This document shows, piece by piece, positions 24,589-33,432 of a stretch of DNA of 47,944 bases. The stretch is taken from positions 1 through 47,944 of the forward strand of contig JASGTU010000132.1 in assembly GCA_030058085.1 (NCBI GenBank), written 5' to 3'. The position numbers and the translations under genes were made by a program. The stretch's first letter is position 1; every line of letters begins with the position of its first letter. The notes under the pieces are model-generated. The model did no database searches and was not told the origin of the DNA. It worked only from the letters and a program-made list of their open reading frames with translations. This DNA is from Chloroflexota bacterium. Lineage in GTDB: Bacteria; Chloroflexota; Anaerolineae; Caldilineales; Caldilineaceae.

Positions 24589-27500
24589 ATGAAGCTGGTT
24601 GCCGACCTCCACATTCATTCGCACTACTCGCGCGCCACGAGCCGCGACCTCACCTTCGAGCATCTGGCGCGCTGGGCGCAACTCAAGGGCGTGCACATCG
24701 TGGGCACGGGCGACATCGCCCACCCTGGTTGGCTGCAGGAGATGCACGACAAGCTGGAGCCGGCCGAGGACGGGCTGTTTCGCCTCAAGCAGGACGTAGA
24801 CGACGCGGTGCAGGACGAGGTCTTTCCGGCTTGCCGCGGCTTCGTACGCTTCATGCTTGCCGGCGAGATCAGCAACATCTACAAACGCCACGGCGCCGTG
24901 CGCAAAGTCCACAACGTCATTTTCGCGCCGACCCTGGAGGCCGTGGCGAAGATCCAGCTTGCCCTGGAGAAGATCGGCAACATCCGCTCCGATGGCCGCC
25001 CCATCCTCGGCCTCGACTCGCGCGACCTGCTCGAAATCGTCCTCGACGTCGACCCGCGCTGCTATCTGATCCCGGCCCACATCTGGACGCCGTGGTTCTC
25101 GATGCTCGGCTCCAAGTCCGGCTTCGACAGCGTGGAGGAATGTTTCGGCGACCTGACGGAACACATCTTCGCGCTGGAGACCGGCCTCTCCTCCGACCCG
25201 CCCATGAACTGGCGCGTCTCTAATCTCGACGGCTACACGCTGGTCTCCAACTCCGACGCGCATTCGCCGCAGAAGTTGGCGCGCGAGGCGACGGTCTTCC
25301 ATACGGAACCGGCCTACGACGCGCTCTTCGCCGCGCTGCACAGCGGCGACCCCGCTGCGTTCGGCGGCACGATTGAGTTCTTTCCCGAAGAAGGCAAATA
25401 CCACCTGGACGGGCATCGCAAATGCGGCGTCAGTTGGGAGCCGAAAACTACGCTGGCGCATGGCGGGCGTTGTTCGGTCTGCGGCAAGCCCGTCACCGTC
25501 GGCGTCATGCACCGCGTGGAGACCCTCGCCGACCGGCCCGAAGGCGGCAAGCCGGCGCGCACGCACCCCTACGCCAGCTTGATCCCGCTGCCCGAAATCC
25601 TGGGCGAGGTCCACGGCGTCGGTCCCAACACGCGCACCGTGCGCAACGCATACGAGAAGCTGCTCAGCCGTCTAGGCCCCGAGCTGGCGATCCTACAGGA
25701 TGCGCCGCTGGAGGAGATCGCTGCGGTCGGGGGCGAACGGCTGGCGCACGGCATTGGGAACATGCGTCGCGACACGGTGCTAGCCGAGGCCGGCTACGAC
25801 GGCGAGTACGGTGTTATCCGCGTGCTAGCCGGCGACGAGGCGGATGACGACGCGGGCCAGCCCGGCCTCTTCCCGGACGCAGCCCCGCGCCCTACACGCG
25901 CGGCGGAGAGCAAGCCCGCCTTCGCGCCCGCCTCTGACAGCGACGTGGAGGGCATAGCGGACAGCGATGCGCCGGAGTCGCTCGCAGAGAGCGCAGAGCC
26001 CGGCGCAGGCTGGGAGGCGCTGCCCCTCTTCGAGTTGCCGCCGATCCAACAAGGCGCGCCGGCAGATGAGTGGCTGGCGCGGTTGAACGACGAACAGCGC
26101 GCGGCCGTACACTGCGTCGACCGCCCGCTGATCATCGCCGCCGGCCCAGGCACAGGCAAGACGCGTACACTCACCGTGCGCATTGCCCACATTGTGCGTA
26201 CATTAGGTGCACAGCCTGAATCCATCCTGGCTATCACCTTCACCAACAAGGCCGCCGGGGAGATGGGCGAGCGCTTGGCCGGTTTGCTCGGAGCGGGCAT
26301 GGCCAAACGCCTCACCATCAAAACCTTCCACGCCTTCGGCGCGCACCTGCTGCGCCGCTACGGCGAAAGCCTCGGCTTGCCGTCTGACTTCGCCATCGCC
26401 GGCGAGTCCGACCGCCTGGCCCTGCTGCGCCAAACGCGTCCGAACCTCAGCGAGTCGCAGGCGGCGCGTTGCCTAGACGCCATCTCGTCTGCCAAGAATC
26501 GCCTGGTCACAGCGGATGCGCCGGAGATGGACGCCGAGCTTGCGGGGCTCTTTGCAGACGGCGAAGACGCCGGCTCCATCGACGCGGCGGGCGTCTACCG
26601 CGCCTACGACACCGCACTGCGCGCCGCGCATCTCCTGGACTTCGACGACCTGCTGCTGCTCGCCGTGCGCCTGTGCGAAGAGCATGCCGGCATCCTCGAC
26701 GAGATCCGCGCAACCTATCGCTGGATCTCGGTCGACGAATACCAGGACGTGAACCTGGCCCAATACCGGCTGCTGCGCCTGCTCGCCGGCGACGGGGCCA
26801 ATCTCTGCGTCATCGGCGACCCTGACCAGGCCATCTACGGTTTTCGCGGCGCAGATCACCGCTACTTCCTCTCCTTCCAACAGGACTTCCCCGGCGCTCG
26901 CCTGCTCGCCCTGCGCCAGAGCTACCGCTCGCCCCAATCGCTGCTCGACGCAGCCGCGCAGGTCATATCCCGCAACCCCGACCGCGCCGCGGTCGAACTG
27001 TGGTCCGAGTTTGTAGAACAGGTCAAGCTGGACATCCACCACGCGCCCACCGACCGCGCCGAGGCCGAAACGATCGTGCATCGCATCGAGCAGATGGTCG
27101 GCGGCTCTAGCCTATTCTCGCTGGATTCCGGCCGCGTCGACGAGAGCGCCGCGGGCGAGCGCAGCTTCGGCGACTTCGCCGTCCTCTACCGGCTAGGTGC
27201 GCAGGCTCGGCTCCTGGTCGAGGCGTTCGAGCGGTCGGGCATTCCTTATCAGGTCGCAGGCGCCACGTCATGGCTGCAGCGGGCGGACGTCCGCCCCATC
27301 TTGGACTGCCTGTGGCTGTTACAGTCGCCCCGCTCGCGGCTGCACCGGGCGCGCATCCTCGCCGCCGCCGGTGTCGACTTCACCCAGGCCTGGCAGTTTG
27401 CGCAGGACGGCGAGACGCCGATCCCTGCATGGTTACGCGGTGTAGGAGAGAAGACGCGCGGCGGCGCGCGCCGGCAGCGCCTCTTGCGCCTGGCGGATTT

Positions 27501-28074
27501 GTGGGAGGGATGGCAGGCGGAGACATCCGGCGCAGTGAGCGATCTCATTCGTTGCATCGAAGCCGCCTGGGCGGAACTGGAAGCGCCAAAGGCGAATGCC
27601 GGCGAACAGGAGCGGATGCAGCAGTTGGCCCGCTTCGCCGCGCCATATGGCGCAGACCTAGCCGGCTTCTTGGAAACGGTGTCGCTGCAAAGCGAGGCCG
27701 ACGCCTTCGACCCGCGCGCCGAGCGCGTGACGCTGATGACCCTGCACGCAGCGAAGGGCCTGGAATTCCCCGTCGTCTTTATCGCCGGCTGTGAGGAAGG
27801 GCTGCTCCCCTATTTGCCGGAGAGCGAACGGCGCAGTGACAATGTCGCCGATGTGGAGGAGGAGCGCCGCCTGTTCTACGTGGGCATGACCCGCGCCGGC
27901 GAAAAGCTGATCCTGACCGCGGCCCGCCGCCGCTTTCTCTTCGGCAAGCAGGCGGAACTTCCCCTGTCGCGTTTCGTGAGCGACATTGAGGCCGCGCTGC
28001 TGGAGATCCAGGAACACGCAGCGCGGCCTCAACGCCGTCCTCGCACCGATGATCTGCAGCTCACCCTCTTCTAG
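24589..28074 (+). CDS. Endonuclease Q-like PHP nuclease fused to UvrD/PcrA-type helicase
   Basis: A 1161-residue fusion. Residues 1-410 match the endonuclease Q (TIGR00375-type) family, PHP-fold enzymes that nick 5' of uracil, hypoxanthine and similar lesions: ADLHIHSHYSRATS, GTGDIAHPGW, PAHIWTPW, SNSDAHSP, then a zinc-finger-like set with Cys279, Cys295 and Cys298. A low-complexity linker (about 415-490) leads into an SF1A helicase: Walker A GPGTGKT (near 519), AITFTNKAA, VDEYQDVN (near 715), GDPDQAIYGFRGAD, LRQSYRSP, TLHAAKGLEFPVVF (near 1050) and FYVGMTRA. QPGLF (424-428) and the C-terminal QLTLF (1157-1161) resemble sliding-clamp binding motifs. It follows a sugar permease by 14 bases with no obvious ribosome site. 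Confidence 0.9.
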   Translation: MKLVADLHIHSHYSRATSRDLTFEHLARWAQLKGVHIVGTGDIAHPGWLQEMHDKLEPAEDGLFRLKQDVDDAVQDEVFPACRGFVRFMLAGEISNIYKRHGAVRKVHNVIFAPTLEAVAKIQLALEKIGNIRSDGRPILGLDSRDLLEIVLDVDPRCYLIPAHIWTPWFSMLGSKSGFDSVEECFGDLTEHIFALETGLSSDPPMNWRVSNLDGYTLVSNSDAHSPQKLAREATVFHTEPAYDALFAALHSGDPAAFGGTIEFFPEEGKYHLDGHRKCGVSWEPKTTLAHGGRCSVCGKPVTVGVMHRVETLADRPEGGKPARTHPYASLIPLPEILGEVHGVGPNTRTVRNAYEKLLSRLGPELAILQDAPLEEIAAVGGERLAHGIGNMRRDTVLAEAGYDGEYGVIRVLAGDEADDDAGQPGLFPDAAPRPTRAAESKPAFAPASDSDVEGIADSDAPESLAESAEPGAGWEALPLFELPPIQQGAPADEWLARLNDEQRAAVHCVDRPLIIAAGPGTGKTRTLTVRIAHIVRTLGAQPESILAITFTNKAAGEMGERLAGLLGAGMAKRLTIKTFHAFGAHLLRRYGESLGLPSDFAIAGESDRLALLRQTRPNLSESQAARCLDAISSAKNRLVTADAPEMDAELAGLFADGEDAGSIDAAGVYRAYDTALRAAHLLDFDDLLLLAVRLCEEHAGILDEIRATYRWISVDEYQDVNLAQYRLLRLLAGDGANLCVIGDPDQAIYGFRGADHRYFLSFQQDFPGARLLALRQSYRSPQSLLDAAAQVISRNPDRAAVELWSEFVEQVKLDIHHAPTDRAEAETIVHRIEQMVGGSSLFSLDSGRVDESAAGERSFGDFAVLYRLGAQARLLVEAFERSGIPYQVAGATSWLQRADVRPILDCLWLLQSPRSRLHRARILAAAGVDFTQAWQFAQDGETPIPAWLRGVGEKTRGGARRQRLLRLADLWEGWQAETSGAVSDLIRCIEAAWAELEAPKANAGEQERMQQLARFAAPYGADLAGFLETVSLQSEADAFDPRAERVTLMTLHAAKGLEFPVVFIAGCEEGLLPYLPESERRSDNVADVEEERRLFYVGMTRAGEKLILTAARRRFLFGKQAELPLSRFVSDIEAALLEIQEHAARPQRRPRTDDLQLTLF

Positions 28075-28182
28075 CGGGCTCGCCGCACGAAGCGCAGACA
28101 CAACAACCAACAACAACCAAATGAGAGGGAATATAGAACAACCGGAAATCATAGATTGGGAGCTGCGCAACCCGTCTTGCAT

Positions 28183-28218
28183 CCGAATCCACTGTACCGG
28201 GGGCAACAGTGGATTCGG
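28183..28218. repeat. Perfect 13-base inverted repeat
   Basis: CCGAATCCACTGT (28183-28195) and ACAGTGGATTCGG (28206-28218) around a 10-base spacer. No T-run follows. It could be a 3'-end structure of the helicase mRNA or the remnant of a small element. Confidence 0.6.
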
Positions 28219-28333
28219 CAACGCAGCGCGCCTTAGGGGACGCGCCAGCGTCTATCACTAGTATTGCACAATCTTCGTCCATATTCCATGCTTTTACCGC
28301 CGATTCTCAAAACATGAGAAAAAGTTACAATGT

Positions 28334-28349
28334 CCACATGTTTATGTGG
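28334..28349. promoter_or_regulatory. Small palindrome, possible operator
   Basis: CCACAT-GTTT-ATGTGG lies about 95 bases upstream of the candidate -10 of the beta-propeller gene. No known regulator consensus is claimed. Confidence 0.3.
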
Positions 28350-28511
28350 CAACGCTATCGTCTGTATGGCGGCGGCGCGCCTCTTCACCATTGAATCCTC
28401 GCCATTGGAGACGGGCAATTTGGCCCTGGACGTTTCGTCTTGCGCTATACTACAGGGGAAGGCTGCTCCTGCGCGGCGGATAGCCCTCCAAGGCTAGAAA
28501 GGGAAATTTCG

Positions 28512-30029
28512 ATGAACGCAATCAGAAGCTATCGCCTGCAGATCGCGCTGGTCTCGGCGGGACTCATTTTGTTGGGCGCGCTCTTCAACGTCTCGCCCGT
28601 AGCAGCCCAGGCGGGCGGCGCCGCCCTGTGGATCAACACGATCAGCAGCCCCGGCGAGGACATCGTGCGCGGGGTCGCCGCGGACAAAAACGGCGACGTC
28701 ATCGTGGCGGGTGTCGCCAATGGCCGCGACGGCTTCGTGGCTAAGTACAGCGCCGGCGGCGCCTTTGTGTGGGTCAGGTCATTCGGCAACACGGGCATCC
28801 ATGCCGGCGTCACCCAGGCCAACGACGTGGCGGTCGATGCTTTCGGCAGCGTCTTTGTCATCGGCACCTTTTCCGGCCAAACCGACTTCGACCCCGGCCC
28901 CGGCGAAACTAGCCTGACGAGCAACGGCGATGAGGACATCTTCGTACTGAAGTTGGACGCCGGCGGCAATTTCGTCTGGGCGACGGCGCTGGGCGGCAGG
29001 AAGTCCGACAGCGGCGAGGCCATCTTTGTCGACGTGCGCGGCTTCGTCTATACCACCGGCAGCTTTGAAGGCGAGATGGACGTCGACCCCGATCCCGACA
29101 GAACGCTGATGTTGTACAGCCAAGGCGAGGATGACATCTTCGTCGTGCGCTACAGCAACAGCGGCGAATTGCGCCGCGCCTGGTCGATGGGCGGCAGCCA
29201 GGACGCGGTAGGCCGCGACATCGCGGTCGACGGCGCGGGCAACGTCTTTATCGCCGGCGATTTCCTGGGCAGGATCGACCTCGACCACAACAACACCACC
29301 GATGAACACCGCAGTGAAGGCCACGAGGATATCTTCGTCGTTAAGTATAACGACAACGCCGGCTGGGTCTGGTCCGCTGTGGTGGGCGGGCGCGGAGAAG
29401 ACGAGCGTCCGGCTGTGGCTGTCGACCGCAGCGGCAATGTCTATCTCACGGGGACCTTCGAAGTGTCGGCCAATGTCAAAGCCAAGGGGACCGTTTATAC
29501 GCTCGTCAGCCGCGGACAAGAGGACTTTTTCCTCTTAATGCTGGACAGCGCCGGCAACTTCGTCTGGGCTGAAGGCATCGGCGGCCCCGGCGCGGACCGC
29601 GGCGAGGACATCCTCGTGGACGGGCGCGGCGATCTGCATGTGACCGGCAGTTTCCGCGGCCCCGTCGATTTCGACCCAGGCCCCGGTCAGACGCTCCTAA
29701 CCAGCGCCAATGACAGCAGCGATGTCTTCGTGGGCAGGTACGCGTCCGGCGGTCAATTCTATGCTGTCCGCGCCTTCAGCGGCCCGCAGGAGGCGATCGG
29801 CTATGCGCTGGCGCGCGACGCGGCGAGCAACCTCATCGTGGGCGGCTCATTTCAGGGGACTGTCGACTTCGACCCGTCCGCCGGCAGCGACACGCGCACT
29901 GCGACGGGCGGTCGCGGCGGCGTCGCCCTCAAACTAGCCCGCGACGAGACGCGCATCGGTGACGAAGCCGTGTTCCTGCCCTATCTCAGCCTCGGCGCGC
30001 CGGCTGTCAGCTTGGCTTGGGGAGACTAA
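28512..30029 (+). CDS. Secreted SBBP-repeat beta-propeller protein
   Basis: A 505-residue exported protein of unknown function. A signal peptide spans about residues 1-34 and ends in VAAQA. About six repeats of roughly 70 residues follow. Each has a D-x-x-G-x-V/L-x-V/I-x-G-x-F core (for example VDAFGSVFVIGTFSG), then DFDPGPG or a variant, then D(I/V)FVxKxxxxGxFVW. This is the SBBP-type (beta-propeller) repeat. The C-terminus ends in an FLPYLSL-like hydrophobic tail, common in Chloroflexota exported proteins by my recollection. AAAGGGAA precedes the chosen ATG; an upstream in-frame ATG at 28440 overlaps the candidate -10. A surface role is inferred. Confidence 0.8.
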   Translation: MNAIRSYRLQIALVSAGLILLGALFNVSPVAAQAGGAALWINTISSPGEDIVRGVAADKNGDVIVAGVANGRDGFVAKYSAGGAFVWVRSFGNTGIHAGVTQANDVAVDAFGSVFVIGTFSGQTDFDPGPGETSLTSNGDEDIFVLKLDAGGNFVWATALGGRKSDSGEAIFVDVRGFVYTTGSFEGEMDVDPDPDRTLMLYSQGEDDIFVVRYSNSGELRRAWSMGGSQDAVGRDIAVDGAGNVFIAGDFLGRIDLDHNNTTDEHRSEGHEDIFVVKYNDNAGWVWSAVVGGRGEDERPAVAVDRSGNVYLTGTFEVSANVKAKGTVYTLVSRGQEDFFLLMLDSAGNFVWAEGIGGPGADRGEDILVDGRGDLHVTGSFRGPVDFDPGPGQTLLTSANDSSDVFVGRYASGGQFYAVRAFSGPQEAIGYALARDAASNLIVGGSFQGTVDFDPSAGSDTRTATGGRGGVALKLARDETRIGDEAVFLPYLSLGAPAVSLAWGD

Positions 30030-30067
30030 GAATACGCGCTAATTGTGTGAGAGAGAACCGCGCTGCT

Positions 30068-30400
30068 TCACAGGTATTCGACGCGGTTCCACATTTCCTC
30101 AGATCTATAGACGGCATGCATGAGCGAAAGCCAGTTGACCCACTCACCAATGTAATGAGTCTCTTGCTGACCAAACACGATGCCGGCATGCTCCGCTCCC
30201 GTCGCGACCAGGTGAAGAAAATCCGCATCGTAAGTGCATAGAACGCGCTCCTGCTTCAAGGCGGTCGCCAAGTGCACTTGATCTGTAGCGCCGAGGAGTC
30301 CTAAGTCGCCGCCTGTCACAACATCAATGCCCCGGGCGCGCAATTGGCGTGCGACCTCAACCGGCACATTTTCGTCAAGGTAGAAGCGAAGCCTCGCCAC
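30068..30400 (-). CDS. DUF5615 PIN-like toxin
   Basis: A 110-residue protein of the PIN-like DUF5615 type, predicted RNases of toxin-antitoxin modules. The N-terminal FYLDENVP gives the first acidic pair. GATDQVHLATAL and YDADFLHL provide further conserved acidic residues, in the order expected for the PIN active site. Its start overlaps the end of the DUF433 gene by 26 bases, so the pair is translationally coupled with antitoxin first. No toxicity can be shown from sequence. Confidence 0.8.
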   Translation of the reverse strand: MARLRFYLDENVPVEVARQLRARGIDVVTGGDLGLLGATDQVHLATALKQERVLCTYDADFLHLVATGAEHAGIVFGQQETHYIGEWVNWLSLMHAVYRSEEMWNRVEYL

Positions 30401-30674
30401 CTATGCGTTGCTCCTTTGCCGCTTTGGCTGCCGTAATCTGCTCGCGGATATCTCGGTCTAGCTCATCCTTGTGCTGATAGTAATAGGCGAGCGCCGCGTG
30501 CACCTGCGCAAGCGAAAGCGCATAGTCCGAACTAATCTGGTCAGGCGAACGCCCGTGAAACAAGCTTGCCATCACTATGTCGGTCACCTTGATGCCGGAG
30601 CCGCCAACGCACGGACGCCCCCTACGGACCTTTGGATCGGTTGTAATAAGCTCGATACTTTGCACCGCTGCCAT
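30375..30674 (-). CDS. DUF433 antitoxin
   Basis: A 99-residue DUF433 protein, a small DNA-binding antitoxin family usually partnered with DUF5615 or VapC-like PIN toxins. The family core is visible: ITTDPKVRRGRPCVGGSGIKVTDIV, shown here as ITTDPKVRRGRPCVGGSGIK then VTDIV, plus a winged-helix-like HGRSPDQISSDY and ALAYYYQHKDE. The ATG at 30674 has a strong GGAGG 6 bases upstream on this strand. An upstream in-frame frame to 30851 lacks family sequence. It is the first gene of the two-gene module. Confidence 0.85.
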   Translation of the reverse strand: MAAVQSIELITTDPKVRRGRPCVGGSGIKVTDIVMASLFHGRSPDQISSDYALSLAQVHAALAYYYQHKDELDRDIREQITAAKAAKEQRIGGEASLLP

Positions 30675-30816
30675 ACGCGTCCTCCATTCACTCACCCGGC
30701 GCTGCGGCCGGTGCAACATCCTGCGTCTATTATCGCACATCAGCCATTCGTAGAGAATAGCCCGTAGAGTGATCCTGGCGCTGCCGGCTATGCCATATGC
30801 CCTGCTTTGGATCGGA

Positions 30817-30845
30817 TTCGACCAACCGACAAAACCATGTATGAT
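30817..30845 (+). promoter_or_regulatory. Candidate promoter for the Gfo/Idh/MocA gene
   Basis: TTCGAC (30817-30822), a 17-base spacer and TATGAT (30840-30845). The -10 is good and the -35 poor. The leader would be about 80 bases. The antitoxin gene is divergent to it. Confidence 0.4.
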
Positions 30846-30934
30846 ACACATACACTCTGGTCCGCCCCACGTCGCGCCTTACATACAGGCCAAACGAGCA
30901 TTCTCACCGGTTCATTCAGGAGGGACATAAACCA

Positions 30935-32185
30935 ATGCAACCGCTCAAACTCGGCATCGTCGGGGCCGGTTTCATCGCCAAATTCCAGGTGCAGGCCCTG
31001 GCCCAAATCCGCAGCGTGGAGGTCACGGGCATCGTCTCGCGCACGCGCGCCCATGCCGAAGCGCTGGCGCACATGGCGCGCAGCTGCCACGTTGGCGACC
31101 CTGCCGTCTACGATAGCATCGCCGCCATGGCGCCTCACATCGACGCCATCGCCCTCTACGCACCCAACTACATGCGCGTCGAGATGGTCGAGGAGATCGT
31201 CGAAGCCGTGCGCCGCGGCGCCGCGATCAGGGGCATCATCTGCGAGAAGCCGCTGGCGCGCAACGTAGCCGAAGCGCGCCGCCTGGTCGAACTAGCCGAA
31301 AGCGCCAACCTGCGCACCGCCTATTTCGAAAACCAGCTCTTTATGAAGCCGCTAACCGCGCAATTAGCCCAGCTCGCCCCGCAGCAGGAGACGATGGGGC
31401 CGCCCATCCTGGTGCGCTCCGCCGAGGAACATGGCGGCCCGCACGAACCCTGGTTCTGGGACCCCGTGCGCCAGGGCGGCGGCGCGCTGTGCGATATGGG
31501 CTGCCACAGCATCGCCGTAGGCCGCCACGCCCTCACGCCGCAGGGCAAACCGCCGGACTTTCTCGTCCCCGTGTCGGTCACCGCCGAGGTCGCGCTGCTC
31601 AAGTGGGGCCTGCCCGTCTGGCGCCAACGGCTGCTCGAACGCTTTGGCGTGGATTACGACAAGACGCCGGCGGAGGACTTCGCCACCGGCCTGATCACCT
31701 ACCGCAACCCCGAATCGGGTCAGCTCGTCAAAGCGCAGTTCACCAACTCGTGGATGTTTGAAAAACAGGGGCTGCGTCTCCTGGTCGAAGGCATGGGCCC
31801 GGGCTACGCCTTCGAGATCAACACCCTGGCCTCCAGCACGCAGATCTTCATCGGGGACGCTGCCGCCGAAGCCGTAGCCGACGCCGAGAAGGCCATCGAG
31901 AAGGCCACCGCCTCGCGCGGGCTGCTCACCGTGCACCACAACGAAGCCGATCTCTACGGCTACCCGGACGAAAACGCCGACGCCGCGGCCGCTTTCCTGG
32001 CCGGGCGCGACGCGTTTCTGCCCTGGAGCTACGGCCTGGAGATCACGCAGCTGGTCATGGCGGCCTACCTGGCGGCAGAAGAGCGCCGCACCGTCGACCT
32101 AACCGACCCAGCCGTCCAGCAGCGGCTCGAAACCTACACGCCGCTCATCCAGCAGGGTCGCGGGGCCGAAGTTCTATCGCGTTAG
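30935..32185 (+). CDS. Gfo/Idh/MocA family oxidoreductase
   Basis: A 416-residue NAD(P)-dependent sugar or cyclitol oxidoreductase. The N-terminal Rossmann motif is GIVGAGFIA (about 7-15). The family signature ICEKPLA lies near 107-113 and holds the conserved Lys. GGGALCDMGCHSI (about 179-191) carries the substrate-side Asp and His. Members interconvert inositols, glucose-fructose, amino sugars or 3-keto sugars. AGGAGGG precedes the ATG. It stands alone between the toxin-antitoxin pair and the MoxR cassette. The substrate is unknown. Confidence 0.88.
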   Translation: MQPLKLGIVGAGFIAKFQVQALAQIRSVEVTGIVSRTRAHAEALAHMARSCHVGDPAVYDSIAAMAPHIDAIALYAPNYMRVEMVEEIVEAVRRGAAIRGIICEKPLARNVAEARRLVELAESANLRTAYFENQLFMKPLTAQLAQLAPQQETMGPPILVRSAEEHGGPHEPWFWDPVRQGGGALCDMGCHSIAVGRHALTPQGKPPDFLVPVSVTAEVALLKWGLPVWRQRLLERFGVDYDKTPAEDFATGLITYRNPESGQLVKAQFTNSWMFEKQGLRLLVEGMGPGYAFEINTLASSTQIFIGDAAAEAVADAEKAIEKATASRGLLTVHHNEADLYGYPDENADAAAAFLAGRDAFLPWSYGLEITQLVMAAYLAAEERRTVDLTDPAVQQRLETYTPLIQQGRGAEVLSR

Positions 32186-32212
32186 CGCCGCGTGTCGCCC
32201 TCACAACAAGTA

Positions 32213-32230
32213 AGCGGCAAGGATGCCGCT
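32213..32230. repeat. Short hairpin related to the dispersed repeat
   Basis: AGCGGC-AAGGAT-GCCGCT is a perfect 6-base stem with an AAGGAT loop, like hairpin 1 of the two-hairpin repeat (loop AGGGAT or its complement). It sits 27 bases after the oxidoreductase stop. No hairpin 2 is evident. Confidence 0.4.
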
Positions 32231-32416
32231 CCGACAACTTCCCCGCGCCCCATCCGTTAGCGTCTGGCCGCGCAATCGGTTAGAATGGCGTGAGATTGAC
32301 AGTTGTTTGAAAGCATCACGGAAGCATTTAGACAGCGAATGACAGGTGAAATCAGCCTCGCCTGACGCCCCCATGGGACCGGCGTCCCGCCGCTCTCTCA
32401 CCTCGCGGAGGACAGT

Positions 32417-33376
<960 letters not shown>

Positions 33377-33432
33377 GCCTGTACCGGCGCAGCCTTGCCG
33401 CCTTGGGCGAACAGGGCTGCACCCCCTAACCC

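Larger units (their letters stand above)
28075..28511. other. Intergenic region with two inverted repeats
   Basis: The 437-base gap is AT-richer than its surroundings. It has a perfect 13-base inverted repeat (28183-28218), a CCACAT-GTTT-ATGTGG palindrome (28334-28349) and a -10-like TTGCGCTATACTA motif (28440-28452). No gene is recognisable. Confidence 0.55.
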
